A stretch of 64,000 nucleotides of DNA from Dactylis glomerata (Eukaryota > Streptophyta > Magnoliopsida > Poales > Poaceae), in contig QXEO01001565.1 in the NCBI GenBank assembly GCA_007115705.1, forward strand, positions 744,001 to 808,000, given 5' to 3'. The position numbers were made by a program, and so were the translations under genes. The notes beneath the pieces were generated by a model. The model ran no database searches. It was given only the letters and a program-made list of their open reading frames with translations, and was not told where the DNA came from. Below, piece after piece: positions 41,373-54,799 of this stretch. Positions within the stretch are counted from its first letter, which is position 1; every line of letters starts with the position of its first letter.

Positions 41373-44300
41373 TTACAAAGCAGTAGCTATTTCAAGTATA
41401 CTAGGGTGCAGGGTATCTTTTGTTTTATGAACAAGTAGCAGCAGATCAGATTTTAATCTACTCTTCCAAGATGCTACTGAGGGAACAACTCCATCAAAAA
41501 GTAATTTAATTCTCTCTTTCCATATATTCCAGGCAGCCAGCAAGAACAATTCCATGAAGAGAGGTTTGTGCCATCTGTGTTTCCCTTCTTCGATTATCTG
41601 GAGTCTGTTACCAGAAGCTTGCCAGGACATATCCAAAACCTGCCAACAACTTTGGCTGAAGACGCAATGAAAGATGAGGTGCTCAATTGTCTCTTCAGGA
41701 GGGGGATGCACATTAGGCATTGGTATCCGGAGTTGATAGTGTAGTGCCTCCTTCAAAGCATATTTCTGGTGTTTAGACGATCAGAGAGCACAAGCCAGCC
41801 AAAGAATTTAACTCTTGGAATGCATTTAGATTTCCATAGCCAAAGAAAACTTTCATGAGGGTGAATATTATGGAAACAGTATTTATAGAACTTGCTTGAG
41901 GTGTACTCTTTTCCCCATGGGTATACCCAACTGTCAGAGATGGAAGAAATATTGACATCAGCCACCAGGCTTTGTAGATCCTTGACTTCATCAAAAGCTT
42001 GAGGTGATAGAGGCAGCCAGAAATTAGAGGACAATCTGTCAGCAGATAGGAAAGATTGCACAGAGACATCTTCATTGGAAGAAAATGAATATGCTCTTGG
42101 GAAATTTTCAGCATTCACTCCAGATAGCCAGTCATCTTTCCAAAATAGGGTAGTAAGTCCATTGCCAACAGAGCTAGATGCAAATCCCCTAAAGATTGGC
42201 ATGAGTTTACAAACATCTTTCCACCAAAATGAGCCAATAGGCTCCATAGCATGTGGAATTCTACCAAGGTAATATGTATTCCATAGTAGATGCACCCAAG
42301 GTATGTCCACTTTATTATAGAACTTGTGCAAATATTTCAGAAGCAGACCTTGGTTTTGCAGCTTTAGATTTAGGATCCCTAGACCTCCATTGTCTTTAGG
42401 TTTACAGACCATATCCCAAGCAGCTAGAGATTGGCATTTCTCTTCTCCTTCCTCATTCTTCTTTGTCCAAAGACAGTGCCTTCTGATTTTTTCGATGTGT
42501 TCAAGGATCTTTGGGTGTAACTGAATGGAACACATAGTGAAGGTGGCAATGGAGGTGAGGAGTGAGTTAATCAAGGAAACTTTGCCACTATAAGACATGA
42601 GCATGAAAGTTGCAGAGACTCTCCTCTCAATTCTATCAACCAATGGCATGAGGTCTTGAACAGTTGGTTTGGTAGTTCCAAGAGGCAATCCTAAATAAGT
42701 GAAAGGCATAGAAGCCACATTGCATCCCAGAAGATTTGCAATATCTGTAGTCCCAGCAGGACTTAGATTAATAGGAATCAATGAAGATTTATGGAAATTG
42801 ATTTTTAGCCCAGTAGATTTGGCATAGTTCTCCAGAATCTCTTTCATGGTAATTATCTGGTCCCTATCAGCCTGCATAATCACCAGAGTGTCATCTGCAT
42901 ATTGTACAATGGGAAAGTCCATCTCAAAGTCAAGGGAGAAAGGTGCTCTGAGCAGTCCTTGCTGATATGCTTTATTGATGGCAGATTGTAATAAATCAGT
43001 AGCAAGTACAAAAATCAAAGGGGACAGAGGGTCTCCTTGTCTCACTCCTCTCTTGCAGAAGAATTGCCTACCAGGGACACCATTTAGGAGCACAGCAGAT
43101 TTACCAGTACCAAAAATGGTATTTATCCAACCAAGCCATTTATCAGAGAACCCCATTTGCTTCATAATTTTGAGCATAGCAGAGTGATCAATGGTGTCAA
43201 AAGCTTTAGCAAAATCAAGCTTAAGCAAAATGATTTCCTTCTTAGAAGCCTCACATTGATATAGGAATTCAAAAGCCCATGCAAGGCAGTCTTGTATAGA
43301 TCTCCCTTTAAGAAAACCATATTGATTCTTATGAATAATCTTTAACACTATTTTCTGTAGTCTGTCAGCCAGCAGCTTTGTCAATAATTTTAGCACACAG
43401 TTTAGCAAGGTGATTGGCCTGTATTCATTAATATTTTTAGGGGAAGGAACTTTTGGAATCAGAGTAATATGTCCCATGTTGATGCTTTCCAGGTTGAGAT
43501 TTCCATCATAAAAATCAAAGCAGAGCTGATATATATCTTGCTTGATGATATGCCAGCAGGATTTCAAGAATTGCCCATTAAAGCCATCAGGTCCAGGAGC
43601 TTTATCTAAAGGCATATTCTGTACCACTACATCAATTTCCTGTTTAGTGAAAAGAGAAGATAAATCTTCAAGACCAGGTGTTGGTTGAATTAAATCTGCA
43701 AGATTAAACGGCATCTGAGGCTGATCACAACTGCCCAGTCTTTCCTTGTAAGCCTGAAAAATAATTTCTTCTTTCCCTTTATACTCAGAAATTACAGTAC
43801 CATCTGCTGCCAGAAGAGAAGCAATATTGTTCCTTCTATATCTTTCAGTTGCAACAGAATGAAAGAATTTTGTATTTTCATCACCAAGTTTTGTCCATCT
43901 GATAGTGCACCTTTTCTTACAATATATATTCTGATAATCTAACAATCTGGCCAGGTGAGATTTCAGAATCTTTCTGAAATTAGCTTCAGGTGCAGACAAT
44001 CTTCTGATATCCTCTAGTTTATCAATGTCCATAATGGCTTTATTGGTATTCTCAATGCATATTTTCAGTCTAGAAATTGACTTGCTCCAATATTTAAGGT
44101 CATACCTCAATCTTTTGAATTTGGCATTTATATTGGCTGCACTATTCTGTTTGAAAGTTGGTTTTGTCCAGCTAGCAGACACTGTCTGAAGAAAGCCAGG
44201 ATGAGCAATCCAATAATTCTCAAATCTGAACACTTTACTGCCTGGGATTTGAGTTTGAATTGTAACTACACAAGGAGTGTGATCAGAAGTTGGCTTCCCT

Positions 44301-44971
44301 TGAGGAGTGACTAGAGTAGATGGGTAAGAGGAAGTCCAATGCAGAGAGGTAAAAAACCAATCTAATTGTTCCAAAAGAGGATCATCTTGCATATTACTCC
44401 ATGTATATTTTCTCCCTTTGATAGGAAGTTCAGTAAGATTTTGTGCTCTAATGAAATCACTAAACAGCAGCATATCATTTATATTTCCACCTGGTTTATT
44501 TCTGTTGTCAGGAGATCTAATGAAATTGAAATCACCCAATAGAAGCCAATCTTCATCAGGAGGGATATTCAAATTAAAAAGCCATTGGGTGAAAGTATCT
44601 CTCATATCTCCAGAACAAGGGCCATATATATTGACAAGAGTCCAACTCTGAGAAGATTGAGTGGATGAAAAATGCACTGACACAGCAAAAGGTTCACAAT
44701 GCATAATCATACCAGAGAACACAGAACTATCCCAAATAATTATAAGACCACCAGATGCTCCATCAGAAGGAATGAACACAAAATCATCAAATCTCTTAGG
44801 GCAACAAGACTTAATAAAGTTGATATCAAAATCACACTTCTTAGTTTCTTGCAAGCAAACCACAGAGCAACCACTAAGATTTATAGCATTCATAAGTGCT
44901 AACTGTTTGGACTTAGCATTCAACCCTCTAATATTCCAGCATAGTACAATCCATTTCTTCAAAATACTCAT
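41373..44971 (-). pseudogene. LINE ORF2: endonuclease and reverse transcriptase, broken near the C-terminus
   Basis: The first frame runs 1072 codons from ATG 44971 to a TGA at 41753-41755. The N-terminus is an apurinic-type endonuclease (CWNIRGLN at about 12, CLQETK at about 39, LLGDFN at about 144). The reverse transcriptase follows (about residues 430-760), with KLDFAKAFDTIDH and the catalytic YADD at about 691. A zf-RVT-like region (FLWLWKSKCIPRVKFFGWL) precedes the stop. Coding similarity resumes in another frame at about 41700 (EETIEHLIFHCVFSQSCW) and ends at 41373. So there is one in-frame stop plus a one-base shift near a C-run at about 41700. ORF1 ends 30 nt upstream. Endonuclease and RT would nick DNA and copy LINE RNA by target-primed synthesis; this copy probably cannot make the full protein. 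Confidence 0.9.
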
Positions 44972-45001
44972 TACTAAAATAAAATAAAAGAAACAAGCAA
45001 A

Positions 45002-45918
45002 CTAAGACTTGTCTTCAGCTTCATCCTCCTGCAGCTTGGCCAAAAGCTTCTTAGGAGACAGATCTTCAGGTGGCACTCCACAGAGATTAATACCAATAGA
45101 TTGCAGCACAGGAATGGGAGTGGTATTATCAGGGGCAGTCACCATTGCTTGCTCATTCTCTGGCAGATCATGGGCATTATCAACAACAGTAGTCAGCAAC
45201 ACAGGGTTCTTCCTGGGTTTAACTTTGGATTTCAGAGGCTTACTGTCAGAGAAATTGTTGGGCTTAAACCCATCATATTTATTGCATCTAGTGCTCCTGT
45301 GCACCTGAGTTGTGCAAGAAGGGGGTTCAGGCAGAGGAATAAGAGTATTTTTCCTTTTCTTGCCTAGATCAGGCTGTAGCACAAGCTCAGTGATTACACC
45401 ATTTGTCTCAGGAGCAACTTCCTCCAAGTGAATTCCTTCAGTGAAGTGCACTTTATCATAGGGATTGTGCTTCAAGGACAATTTTCTACTCTTTCTCTTG
45501 TTATTCATCAGACAGAAAGCTTCACCAAACAGCTCATAAAGATCAGAGAAAGCAAACTTCACATGAGAATCAAAGAAGAAAGAGTTATCAAGATTCACTC
45601 TTGGCAGTAAGAGGTTCTTCATAGTAGCTTTAGCCATTGATAATCTGGTCAGAACAGAAGCATTGGCGTGGTAAAAACCAACTTGATCATTCAGCATAAA
45701 TTGGACCATGATATCAGAATCAGAATCAGATAGAGCTTCAGTATAAGCCTGCATAGGGCTGTCCACGGTATTATTGCCATCAGGATGAAAACCAGCATGA
45801 AATGGGATTCCTTGGACCACAGTGTTGACAGTTAGTCTTGGGGGCACAATAACAGCATTATTTGCCAAATCCACAGCATCTTGATCAACAGCTATATGCA
45901 TAATTTGCTGAACAGGAG
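45002..45918 (-). pseudogene. LINE ORF1, C-terminal part
   Basis: This is the continuation of ORF1 after the LTR element. Removing the element and one copy of the duplication keeps the frame. It has about 300 codons, is basic near the end of the middle part (KRKNTLIPLPEPPSC, KSKVKPRKN) and ends 30 nt before ORF2. No further domain is recognised; an N-terminal stretch rich in hydrophobic residues (VIVPPRLTVNTVVQG) is typical of plant LINE ORF1 tails. Confidence 0.85.
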
Positions 45919-47542
45919 TGATACGTCTCAAACGTATCTATAATTTTTGATGCTCCATGCTTGTTTTTACACCATTTGCCTATTGTTTCGTTACACTTAG
46001 TGGCATTTTTATAAATTTTCCGGAACTAACCTATTAACGAAGTGCCACAGTGCCAGTTTCATGTTTTCTGCTGTTTTTGTGTTTCAGAAGTGATACACAG
46101 GAAATATTCTCGGAATTGGACGAAACAAGTTCCTGAAGTCATATTTTACGGGGAAGCTCCCAAACATCCGAAGACCTAACGGAGGGGGGCCACCAGGGCC
46201 CCACACAAGGGGGCGGCGCGGCCCAGCCCCTGGCCGCGCCACCCCTGTGTGAGGGCGCCTGGTCCCTCTCCTGACATCGCCCCTTCGCCTATAAGTACCC
46301 CCCGACGAGAAAAACCTAAGGCCCGATCAGTTTTCCAGAATACATCGCGATCCACCGCCGCCATCGACCCGAAGATCGGGAGGGTCCAGAAGCTCTTCCC
46401 GGCACCCTGCCGGAGAGGGGAATCGCCACCGGAGGTCTTCTTCATCGCCATGCTTGCCTCCGGAGCGATGAGTGAGTAGTCTACCTTGGACTATGGGTCC
46501 ATAGCAGTAGCTAGATGGTTGTCTTCTCCACCATGTGCTTCATGTTTAGATCTCATGAGCTGCCCTAAATGATTGAGATCACCGTTATGTAATTCTATGA
46601 TGTTGGTTTGTTGGGATCCGATGAATATTGGTGTTTATGATTAAGTTGCTGTACTGAATTATATCTTTTGTTATCTCTATGTTGTTTATGATCTTGCATG
46701 CTCTCCGTTGTTAGTAGCTATCTTGGCCGAGTAGTTGCTAGTGACTCCAAGAGGGGGTATTTATGCTCGATAGTGGGTTCATGTCTCTATTTCACCTGGG
46801 GGATTGACAGAAACCTCTAAGGTGGTAGATGTGCTGTTGCTACTAGGGAGAAAACAACATTCATATGCTCAAGGGCATATGCTTTGTTTACATTACACAC
46901 TTTGCTTAATGCAATTATCTGTTGTTCGCAACTTAATACTTTTGGGGTGTTCGGATTGATATCCCCGGGGGTGGATTATTAGTCATAGATGCAGTTGGAT
47001 GGTGGTCTATGTATTTTGTTGTAATGCCCAGAGTAAATCTCATAGTGATCTTCTTGACATATCACGTTATCTTTATTCTATCAATTGCCCAACTGTAATT
47101 TGTTTACCCAGCATGTTATTTTATCTATGGAGAGACACCACTAGTGAACTGTGGACCCCGGTCCTATTTTAATCATATTGCAATCACCTGTTTACTTTTC
47201 CCGCACTGTTTACTTTACTAGCATATTACTACTGTTTTCCACTCGATACACTCATAACCTTTGTTTCAAGCAAACCGGTGAGATTGACAACCTCATCGCA
47301 AGTTGGGGACAAAGTATTTGTTTGTGTGTGTGCAGGTTCCACAAACACCTTCAGTCGTCATCGTCTCTCTTCTCCTGATCGATAAACCTTGGTTTCTTAA
47401 CTGAGGGAAAACTAGCCGCTACACTCATCATACCTTCCTCTTGGGGTTCCCAACGGGCTGGTCATCACCACGCATAAGGACATACTGCTCCCACGTCAAC
47501 TAAACGCCACAGCTCTTTTCTGGCGCCATCACACGAGTAGCA
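45919..47542 (+). repeat. 5' LTR (1624 bp)
   Basis: It begins TGATACGTCTCAAACG and ends CACACGAGTAGCA. It has a TATA-like CGCCTATAAGTACC at about 46285 and GTGAGTAGTC after a CG-rich leader. Confidence 0.93.
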
Positions 47543-47552
47543 GCTTCTTTTC

Positions 47553-47570
47553 TGGCGCCGTTGCCGGGGA
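47553..47570 (+). other. Primer-binding site, tRNA-Asp
   Basis: TGGCGCCGTTGCCGGGGA is complementary to the 3' end of tRNA-Asp over 18 nt, 10 bases after the LTR. The same site occurs at 57667-57684. Confidence 0.88.
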
Positions 47571-47737
47571 AGAGAGAAGACTTCTGCGAGGGGAGTTCTT
47601 CGCACACACATTCTTTACTTTGTTATTTGTTTTGCTTTACTTTATTTTATTTTACCTGCATTGCTTTATATCAAAAACCCAAAAAAATTAAAATCCTTGG
47701 TAGTTGTTTTTACTTATCTGCTTTTAGTTTTGTTACA

Positions 47738-48433
47738 ATGAGTAATCCTGAAGTAGAAGTTCGTAGTTTCAAGCAACAAGGGGGAGAAAGTTTAAAAGAT
47801 GCTTGGTACCGTATTAACAATGCTCATCATAGGTGTACCAAGAAGCACTCCACAACGATCCTCCTTAGAAATTTTTATGTTGGTATATCTAGCTGGAATA
47901 GGTATGTTCTTGATACTCTTACAGGAGGTAATTTTCTGGGTACTCCCGCAGGAGAAGCATGCACTATAATTGAAAGTTTAGTGGGAGTACCACCTATTCA
48001 TGTTGCTAAAACTGAGACCACCTTGGAAGAGGTGGTAGAAAAGCTCAGCTCCTTAGAAAAAAGTTTGCCAAGTATCCTAGAAAATGCTAGCCACGTTAGT
48101 GAATTAATAGAAAATATTGGTAAGAGAATTACCATTTTAGAGGCTAGCACTACTCATGACAATCAAAACTTGAGGATTGGTAAACTAGAGGATTCTATGG
48201 AAACTCTTAGTTTAATCTTCTCTTCTCTTAAATTTAAGAAGGAGAAAGTGTTTGTTGGAAAAGAGCAAAAATTTATGTATGTTCCCAAGGTTTCTGCGCT
48301 TAAATCTCAACATGTTCTTAAGATTGGTAAGACTCTTAGTTCCACTAAGGGTAACTTGCAGGTTGAATCATCTTCGGGAACCTTCAAAGAGCCTACTGAG
48401 GTAACTAGCACTTCATCTATTGATATTACTTGA
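47738..48433 (+). CDS. Gag-like protein of the non-autonomous element (231 aa)
   Basis: The start chosen is the ATG at 47738 (MSNPEVEVRSFKQ). The frame is open further upstream to 47561, but that starts at a TTG in the primer site and lacks an ATG. Residues about 10-90 match the retrotransposon Gag pattern of Athila-type elements: SFKQQGGESLKDAWYRINN, then LLRNFYVGISSWNRYVLDTL and a TGGNF segment. The middle is a coiled coil (about 95-165). The tail is basic and then Ser/Thr-rich; there is no zinc knuckle. The frame is intact, so it may make protein that forms particles with a partner's enzymes. The stop is followed by non-coding sequence. Confidence 0.7.
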   Translation: MSNPEVEVRSFKQQGGESLKDAWYRINNAHHRCTKKHSTTILLRNFYVGISSWNRYVLDTLTGGNFLGTPAGEACTIIESLVGVPPIHVAKTETTLEEVVEKLSSLEKSLPSILENASHVSELIENIGKRITILEASTTHDNQNLRIGKLEDSMETLSLIFSSLKFKKEKVFVGKEQKFMYVPKVSALKSQHVLKIGKTLSSTKGNLQVESSSGTFKEPTEVTSTSSIDIT

Positions 48434-51017
48434 TTCGCAATTTTCTGCGCCTAGCTCAAAGGCGTTAAAGAAAAGCACTCTTGGGAGATAACCCATTGTT
48501 TACTTTTCAGTACTTTTTCTTTTATTTGAGTCTATGAAGTCATTACTACTGTAATGACCGCTTCTTATCTTGTTTATTTCGTTTTTGTGTCAAGAGAAGC
48601 CTCTAATTTGAGTGAGGTAAAGATTTGGGGATGTTGCTGTCCTGAAACTGTTTTCGGTGCTGCACCGTAAAAATTCGTAAAAATTCTCTGTTTATCTTTT
48701 GGACCTGCGATTTCTTGTGCATATGCCCCAGGTTATATCCAAACTTTTCTTAGTTGAACACTTTTTGATTTGAGCAACGGAAAATCCCTCAAAAATTCGT
48801 CCATTATCAGCTGTCCAGTTTTGACAGATTTCTGCCAATATTTGTTTTTGCCACTTTATCGCTTTCTTTTGAGTTCTTTTTGACCATGGAACTCTTGTGG
48901 AAGTTGCTACAGTAGTATATACTTTATATGTGGTGGTTTTGGGTTGAAACCTGAAGCTAAAAGAGGTTGAATATATTTTATGCTTACACTAATGTTGCTA
49001 ATAGAATTGTGTTTAGTTTTGTATGAAGGAAGTTTTCAAGTGTAGGGATTGGAGAATGATGAGATGAGTTGAAGAATGGACAAAAGCTCAAGCTTGGGGA
49101 TGCCCATGCATCACCCCAAGAAATATCCAAGAAGTACAAGCGTCAAAGCTTGGGGATGCCCCCGAGGCACCCCTTCTTCATCGGCAAAAATCAGGTCACC
49201 TTTCAAAACACTATATTTTTATTGCTTCATGCACTATGTGTTTTTCTTGGAGCGTCAGTTGTTTTAGTTTTCTTAGTTGGTTTAGTTTGTTTGTTTGCTG
49301 CAATAAATGGTTGGACCCCAACAAATTTCCTTTGGAGGAGATGTACTCGTTTTCATTTGCAAAGAACGCTCTAGTTTTCACTCTTATTAAAAATCGAGCG
49401 CTCTACTTTTTCTGCTACTGCTTTTGGTTTTCGTTTTCACCTTGATTTGTGTTCAGATTTTGCCATATCTTTTTATCAAGGTGTATTTTTGCCTCTGATC
49501 TTTATTGGTTTTCATCAAAAGAGGTGTTTATAAAAATTTCAAATGGTATTGGAAAAGAGAAAAAGCTTTGTGCAAAATAGTGGTACAAGAAGGAGCTTGT
49601 GTAGACTGCGGCTTAGGCTTTTTCATGTCATGCTTGATGTCTTTTTGATAGTATATTTAGTGGTTTTTGCTGTAGCATGACTTGTCTCAAATAACTGAGA
49701 TTGCTTAATGAGCCTTTGAAAAAATCATGCGTTGTTTTTATTGTATGGAAGCATTATTTTGGTTTTCTCCTTGATGCTTTATTTGGGTTGACTTGGCGCA
49801 TGCTCACACATGTTAGACTCTTACAAAGTCGCCATTAGCCTTCATGATCATTTAGTTTTTGACTTTTGAATGCCATCGTATGCTTCTTTTAATGTCGCTT
49901 TGTCGCTTTGCATGATTATGGCCATTACTGCTCTCTTAGTTGGTCGCTCCCAGTCTTTTGCTAGCCCTCACCTTGTACTGAGTATGAGCTCTACTCGTGC
50001 ATCCAACTCCTAAAAGCCAAGTTTGCCATTGTGTCCACTATAAATTCCTATGCATGGTATTTGTAAGCCATTCCAAAGTAGAATTTTCGTGTGCTACCTT
50101 TCAAAAACCTTCAAAATACTCCTCATTTTGTGACACTGTTTTCAGCTCATGGGGACGTAGTGGTCGGATTTGCTATCTTCCATATTGTTTATTCCAAAAA
50201 AGAAAAAAAAGGGAAAAAAGAAAGAAAAAAAGGCACTCCTCCAATGAATGTGAATGTTGGTGGGCACCCGATGGAATCGGTTAGCCATGGTATGTGAAAG
50301 GAAAGGTGGGGAGGAGTGCCAAGTTTTATAAAAAGAGCACGAAGTGCCAATCTCTCTCTCAAAAACTTGCTTTATTTTTGTATGGAAGATAGTAAGAACC
50401 CCATTGCCAGTCGTTGACAAAGACAACCACCTCTCAAAATCAAGTTTTATCTCTGTTTTACAAATGAAAAGCTCTAGCACATGTTTAAATCACTGCTTCC
50501 CTCTGCGAAGGGCCTTTCTTTTACTTTTATGTTGAGTCACCACCTTCTTTCTTTATGCACCATTAAGAGAGCATAGTTGTCATTCTTAGTGTGATATGCA
50601 TTGTCCCAAAGTTCATTGATTGATTCATATTGTTGGTTTCACTTGTTCTTAAATTATTTGTATCTAGTCGCCCTCTTAAACTTTGAGGTGTCCTATGCAT
50701 TTATGTTTTGCTCTCTTTGAAGGACAAGCTGAAAACCATTTGTATGTTTTTCCTTATGATTTGAACACACGTTTGACTTTCATTGTTTCATTATCATGAT
50801 CTTTTGTTTGTGTTCATTTGCATGTTTACAACATGGTTGCTAAGTTCTTATTGTCATGATTATATCTTTCATGCCCATGTTTTAAGTTCTATTGATCCCA
50901 GCTCACCAATGCTTACATATATGATCAAGATTGTGTAGGTGCATGTCACCTCACAAATTATTCTTTTGTTATCACTTACCTACTCGAGGACGAGCAGGAG
51001 TTAAGCTTGGGGATGCT
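48434..51017 (+). repeat. Long non-coding 3' interior of the 6.7-kb element
   Basis: The sequence matches 58433-61368 in blocks. It has a motif AAGCTTGGGGATGCC at 49093 and 49147 and AAGCTTGGGGATGCT at the end (51003-51017). An A/G-rich run lies at 50196-50231. Between about 50021 and 50488 the sequence differs completely from the related elements. No long conserved frame is seen. Confidence 0.75.
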
Positions 51018-52640
51018 TGATACGTCTCAAACGTATCTATAATTTTTTATGCTCCATGCTTGTTTTTACACCATTTGCCTATTGTTTCGTTACACTTAGT
51101 GGCATTTTTATACATTTTCCGGAACTAACCTATTAACGAAGTGCCACAGTGCCAGTTTCCTGTTTTCTGCTGTTTTTGTGTTTCAGAAGTGATACACAGG
51201 AAATATTCTCGGAATTGGACAAAACAAGTTCCTGAAGTCATATTTTACGGGGAAGCTCCTAAACATCCGAAGACCTGACGGAGGGGGGCCACCAGGGCCC
51301 CACACAAGGGGCGGCGCGGCCCAGCCCCTGGCCGCGCCACCCCTGTGTGAGGGCGCCTGGTCCCTCTCCTGACATCGCCCCTTCGCCTATAAGTACCCCC
51401 CGACGAGAAAAACCTAAGGCCCGATCAGTTTTCCAGAATACATCGCGATCCGCCGCCGCTGTCGACCCGATGATCGGGAGGGTCCAGAAGCTCTTCCCGG
51501 CACCCTGCCGGAGAGGGGAATCTCCACCGGAGGTCTTCTTCATCACCATGCTTGCCTCTGGAGCGATGAGTGAGTAGTCTACCTTGGACTATGGGTCCAT
51601 AGCAGTAGCTAGATGGTTGTCTTCTCCACCATGTGCTTCATGTTTAGATCTCATGAGCTGCTCTACATGATTGAGATCACCGTTATGTAATTCTATGATG
51701 TTGGTTTGTTGGGATCCGATGAATATTGGTGTTTATGATTAAGTTGCTGTACTGAATTATATCTTTTGTTATCTCTATGTTGTTTATGATCTTGCATGCT
51801 CTCCGTTGTTAGTAGCTATCTTGGCCGAGTAGTTGCTAGTGACTCCAAGAGGGGGTATTTATGCTCGATAGTGGGTTCATGTCTCTATTTCACCTGGGGG
51901 AGTGACAGAAACCTCTAAGGTGGTAGATGTGCTGTTGCTACTAGGGAGAAAACAACATTCATATGCTCAAGGGCATATGCTTTGTTTACATTACACACTT
52001 TGCTTAATGCAATTATCTGTTGTTCGCAACTTAATACTTTTGGGGTGTTCGGATTGATATCCCCGGGGGTGGATTATTAGTCATAGATGCAGTTGGATGG
52101 CGGTCTATGTATTTTGTTGTAATGCCCAGAGTAAATCTCATAGTGATCTTCTTGACATATCACGTTATCTTTATTCTATCAATTGCCCAACTGTAATTTG
52201 TTTACCCAGCATGTTATTTTATCTATGGAGAGACACCACTAGTGAACTGTGGACCCCGGTCCTATTTTAATCATATTGCAATCACCTGTTTACTTTTCCC
52301 GCACTGTTTACTTTACTAGCATATTACTACTGTTTTCCACTCGATACACTCATAACCTTTGTTTCAAGCAAACCGGTGAGATTGACAACCTCATCGCAAG
52401 TTGGGGACAAAGTATTTGTTTGTGTGTGTGCAGGTTCCACAAACACCTTCAGTTGTCATCGTCTCTCTTCTCCTGATCGATAAACCTTGGTTTCTTAACT
52501 GAGGGAAAACTAGCCGCTACACTCATCATACCTTCCTCTTGGGGTTCCCAACGGGCTGGTCATCACCACGCACAAGGACATACTGCTCCCACGTCAACTA
52601 AACGCCACAGCTCTTTTCTGGCGCCATCACACGAGTAGCA
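51018..52640 (+). repeat. 3' LTR (1623 bp)
   Basis: About 20 scattered differences from the 5' LTR, including a one-base length change in a G-run (AAGGGGCGG versus AAGGGGGCGG). It ends ACGAGTAGCA and is followed by AGGAG. Confidence 0.93.
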
Positions 52641-54662
52641 AGGAGCATGTACAACATGTTGATGTTGGTTTTGACCTTGACCATGACCAGCAAACCCCTG
52701 ATTATTTTGTAACCACCCAGCAAGCTGCTGCTGATACAATTGCTCTACAGTAATGTCTTCTCCAAAGAGAGGATGTGGATCTTCAGAGGGTGGATCTTCA
52801 GGAGGAGGTGGTACATCATGAATGTGTGCATTCCAATCTGCACTTCTCAACATGATCACAGGAACAGCCCAACTATGTCTTGCACCTCCAAGCTCATGAA
52901 TCACAATACTTTTAGGCACAAACTTAGGGTGAACAATGTGAACTTTAACCAATACAAATTTGTTGTTCCCCCTAGGATTGTCCCAAACATGTAACAGACC
53001 AAAATCTTCAACAGCACTGCTGATATATGAAGTTGTCTGATAATCTAATGGGAATCCCAGCATCAAAATCCAAATTGCTCTACCAAATGCAGTCAATCTC
53101 ATGTTCCTAGCCTCATTATGTTTAACAAAAGTCACAGAGGTAACCTCATCAAGCTCAAACGACAGCCCTATAACTGTATCTGCTGCAATGGTGTGCTGAA
53201 AGGTGTAAGACCCCAGCCCAAAGGGGTGATCATCAAAAGCACTTACAGCATATCCAGATTCTTCCAGGAGGCCTCGCAGATCATCTCTGAATTGCTGCCT
53301 GAGATGAATCGGAACAAATCTATTTGTCTCCGCAATGACCACCTTGTCATTCAGCAATGGCGCATTAGAGGAGACGACAAGGTCAGTGCGCGGCTTGCGA
53401 TCAGCAGGACCCTGATCGATCGTCATTCCCTCCGGCAGGAACGCTAGAGGATTCACAGGGAAGGTAGCCATGGCGGTGGGCATAGATTGCACTGTAGCTT
53501 GGGGCAGGGGTAGAGACGAAACAGTACCTCTGTTTTCTGAAGGAGTCGGAGAAGTAATTTCTTTTTTGTCGGCCTTCCTCTTAATTACCCAGATTTTATT
53601 CATAACTCTTGTCTGCTTCCGCTGGGCTTTAATGCTAACACCCTGGGCTTTAACTCTCCAGGTCAAATGTTTCGGTTTGCATTGATGGGCCAGGTGCCCA
53701 ATTTTCTTACAAGATCGACATCGCCAGCCGATCGTGCAACCCGAGGCCGTATGTCCAAAAGCAAGACATTTTGGGCAGGAGATTGAAATCCTATCAGGCC
53801 CAGCATCTGAACCGGCCAAAACAAACTGATTGACCAAGTTCTTAGGCGGGATAATAGGCAGATTCAAAATTTCCACGATTTCAGGAGAAGGATATCCTGC
53901 CAGCTGCAGATCTTGAATTTCCAGGAGAGTTTGATATGGCAAGGATTTGCACAGTTCAAAATAATAATTACTTCCAATAAATTTCCCTGAAAAGGACTTA
54001 GCAGCATCCGCAAGAATAGGATCTTTGAAACTCCCAAAGAGCAAACCAGTTTGATTCAAACTTAGAGGACGTTCTTGAGAATTACTTGATGAACTTGAAG
54101 AACTGGCCGAAGAACCCTCAAACAGATCAGAACGATTAAAACCAAATTTTGCAAGCTCTTTAATCGAATTACCAGATACATCAGCATGAGCACTATATCT
54201 AAGCAGATGCAAAGAAGGGTTTAACTTTGTCGGACTTCGCTGAGCAACCAGAATATTCTCCTCAGAGGAATGCCAAGCAGAATCGGGAAGATTGTGAAAC
54301 CCAGTGATCATAGGATGTTCACCACGGAATAGAGAGAAATGGCAGACAAAATCTGGCCAAACATGATCTTTGAGTCCATAGACAAAGTGACCGACTTTGT
54401 TAGATGCCACAAAAAATCTGAAACGCCGATCTGACAGACGATAAACCCTAAAACCAGTCCGATCACCACCAAGACAGCATTGCAGCGCAAGACCCACAGA
54501 TTCCTCGGTGAGGGCAAAAGAAGCCGAGGAAAAGGAAACCACCAGAAAGAATTCCTTTGCACGGGGAGAAGGAGAGAAATGAACCGAAGATCCAAACCAA
54601 AAATGAACCTGTTTTTCAAACGCCAACCCAGGAGAGAAATCCCAGTGAAGGAGTCCATCCAT
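52641..54662 (-). pseudogene. LINE ORF1, N-terminal part (split by an LTR element)
   Basis: The first ATG in frame is at 54662; the open frame extends 3 codons upstream without ATG. The N-terminal part resembles the DUF4283 domain of plant LINE ORF1 proteins. Two zinc knuckles follow: CPKCLAFGHTASGC (about residues 294-307) and CRSCKKIGHLAHQC (about 313-326), as in nucleic-acid-binding ORF1p. The frame runs 674 codons up to the 5-bp duplication at 52641-52645, where the LTR element begins. The rest is at 45002-45913. Before insertion ORF1 was open for about 977 codons. Confidence 0.88.
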
Positions 54663-54799
54663 GGCCAGCAAAGATCAGTCATCATGGAGATCGCCGGGGA
54701 TGAGGTGGAGGAGGGTGGCGACGTGGAGGAGGTGGTGGAGGGGCGACATCCTTGGCGAGCTGGGTAAACGATATCTTGGTTACTAATTGTTTCAGATTT

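Larger units (their letters stand above)
45919..52640 (+). mobile_element. Non-autonomous LTR retrotransposon (6.7 kb) inside LINE ORF1
   Basis: LTRs 45919-47542 and 51018-52640 differ at roughly 20 positions by eye, about 1%, so it is fairly young. Target duplication AGGAG at 45914-45918 and 52641-52645. A tRNA-Asp primer site follows the 5' LTR, and AAGCTTGGGGATGCT precedes the 3' LTR. The 3475-bp interior encodes only one Gag-like protein. There is no protease, RT, RNase H or integrase, so it depends on a partner element. LTR start and interior resemble the large Athila/Sabrina-type elements of Triticeae (from memory). Confidence 0.93.
41261..54792 (-). mobile_element. L1-type LINE (about 6.8 kb without its insertion)
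   Basis: It has a short 5' leader (54792-54663), ORF1 (two CCHC knuckles) and ORF2 (endonuclease and reverse transcriptase), a 3' UTR and a terminal A6 (T6 at 41261-41266). A possible 7-bp target duplication CAGATTT is seen at 41253-41259 and 54793-54799, short for a LINE and therefore tentative. An LTR element (45919-52640) splits ORF1. The structure fits plant L1 LINEs. Confidence 0.85.

Noticed and set aside
47561..47737. N-terminal extension of the Gag-like protein
   Set aside because: The frame is open but begins at a TTG inside the primer-binding site; the first ATG in frame is at 47738, where Gag similarity starts.
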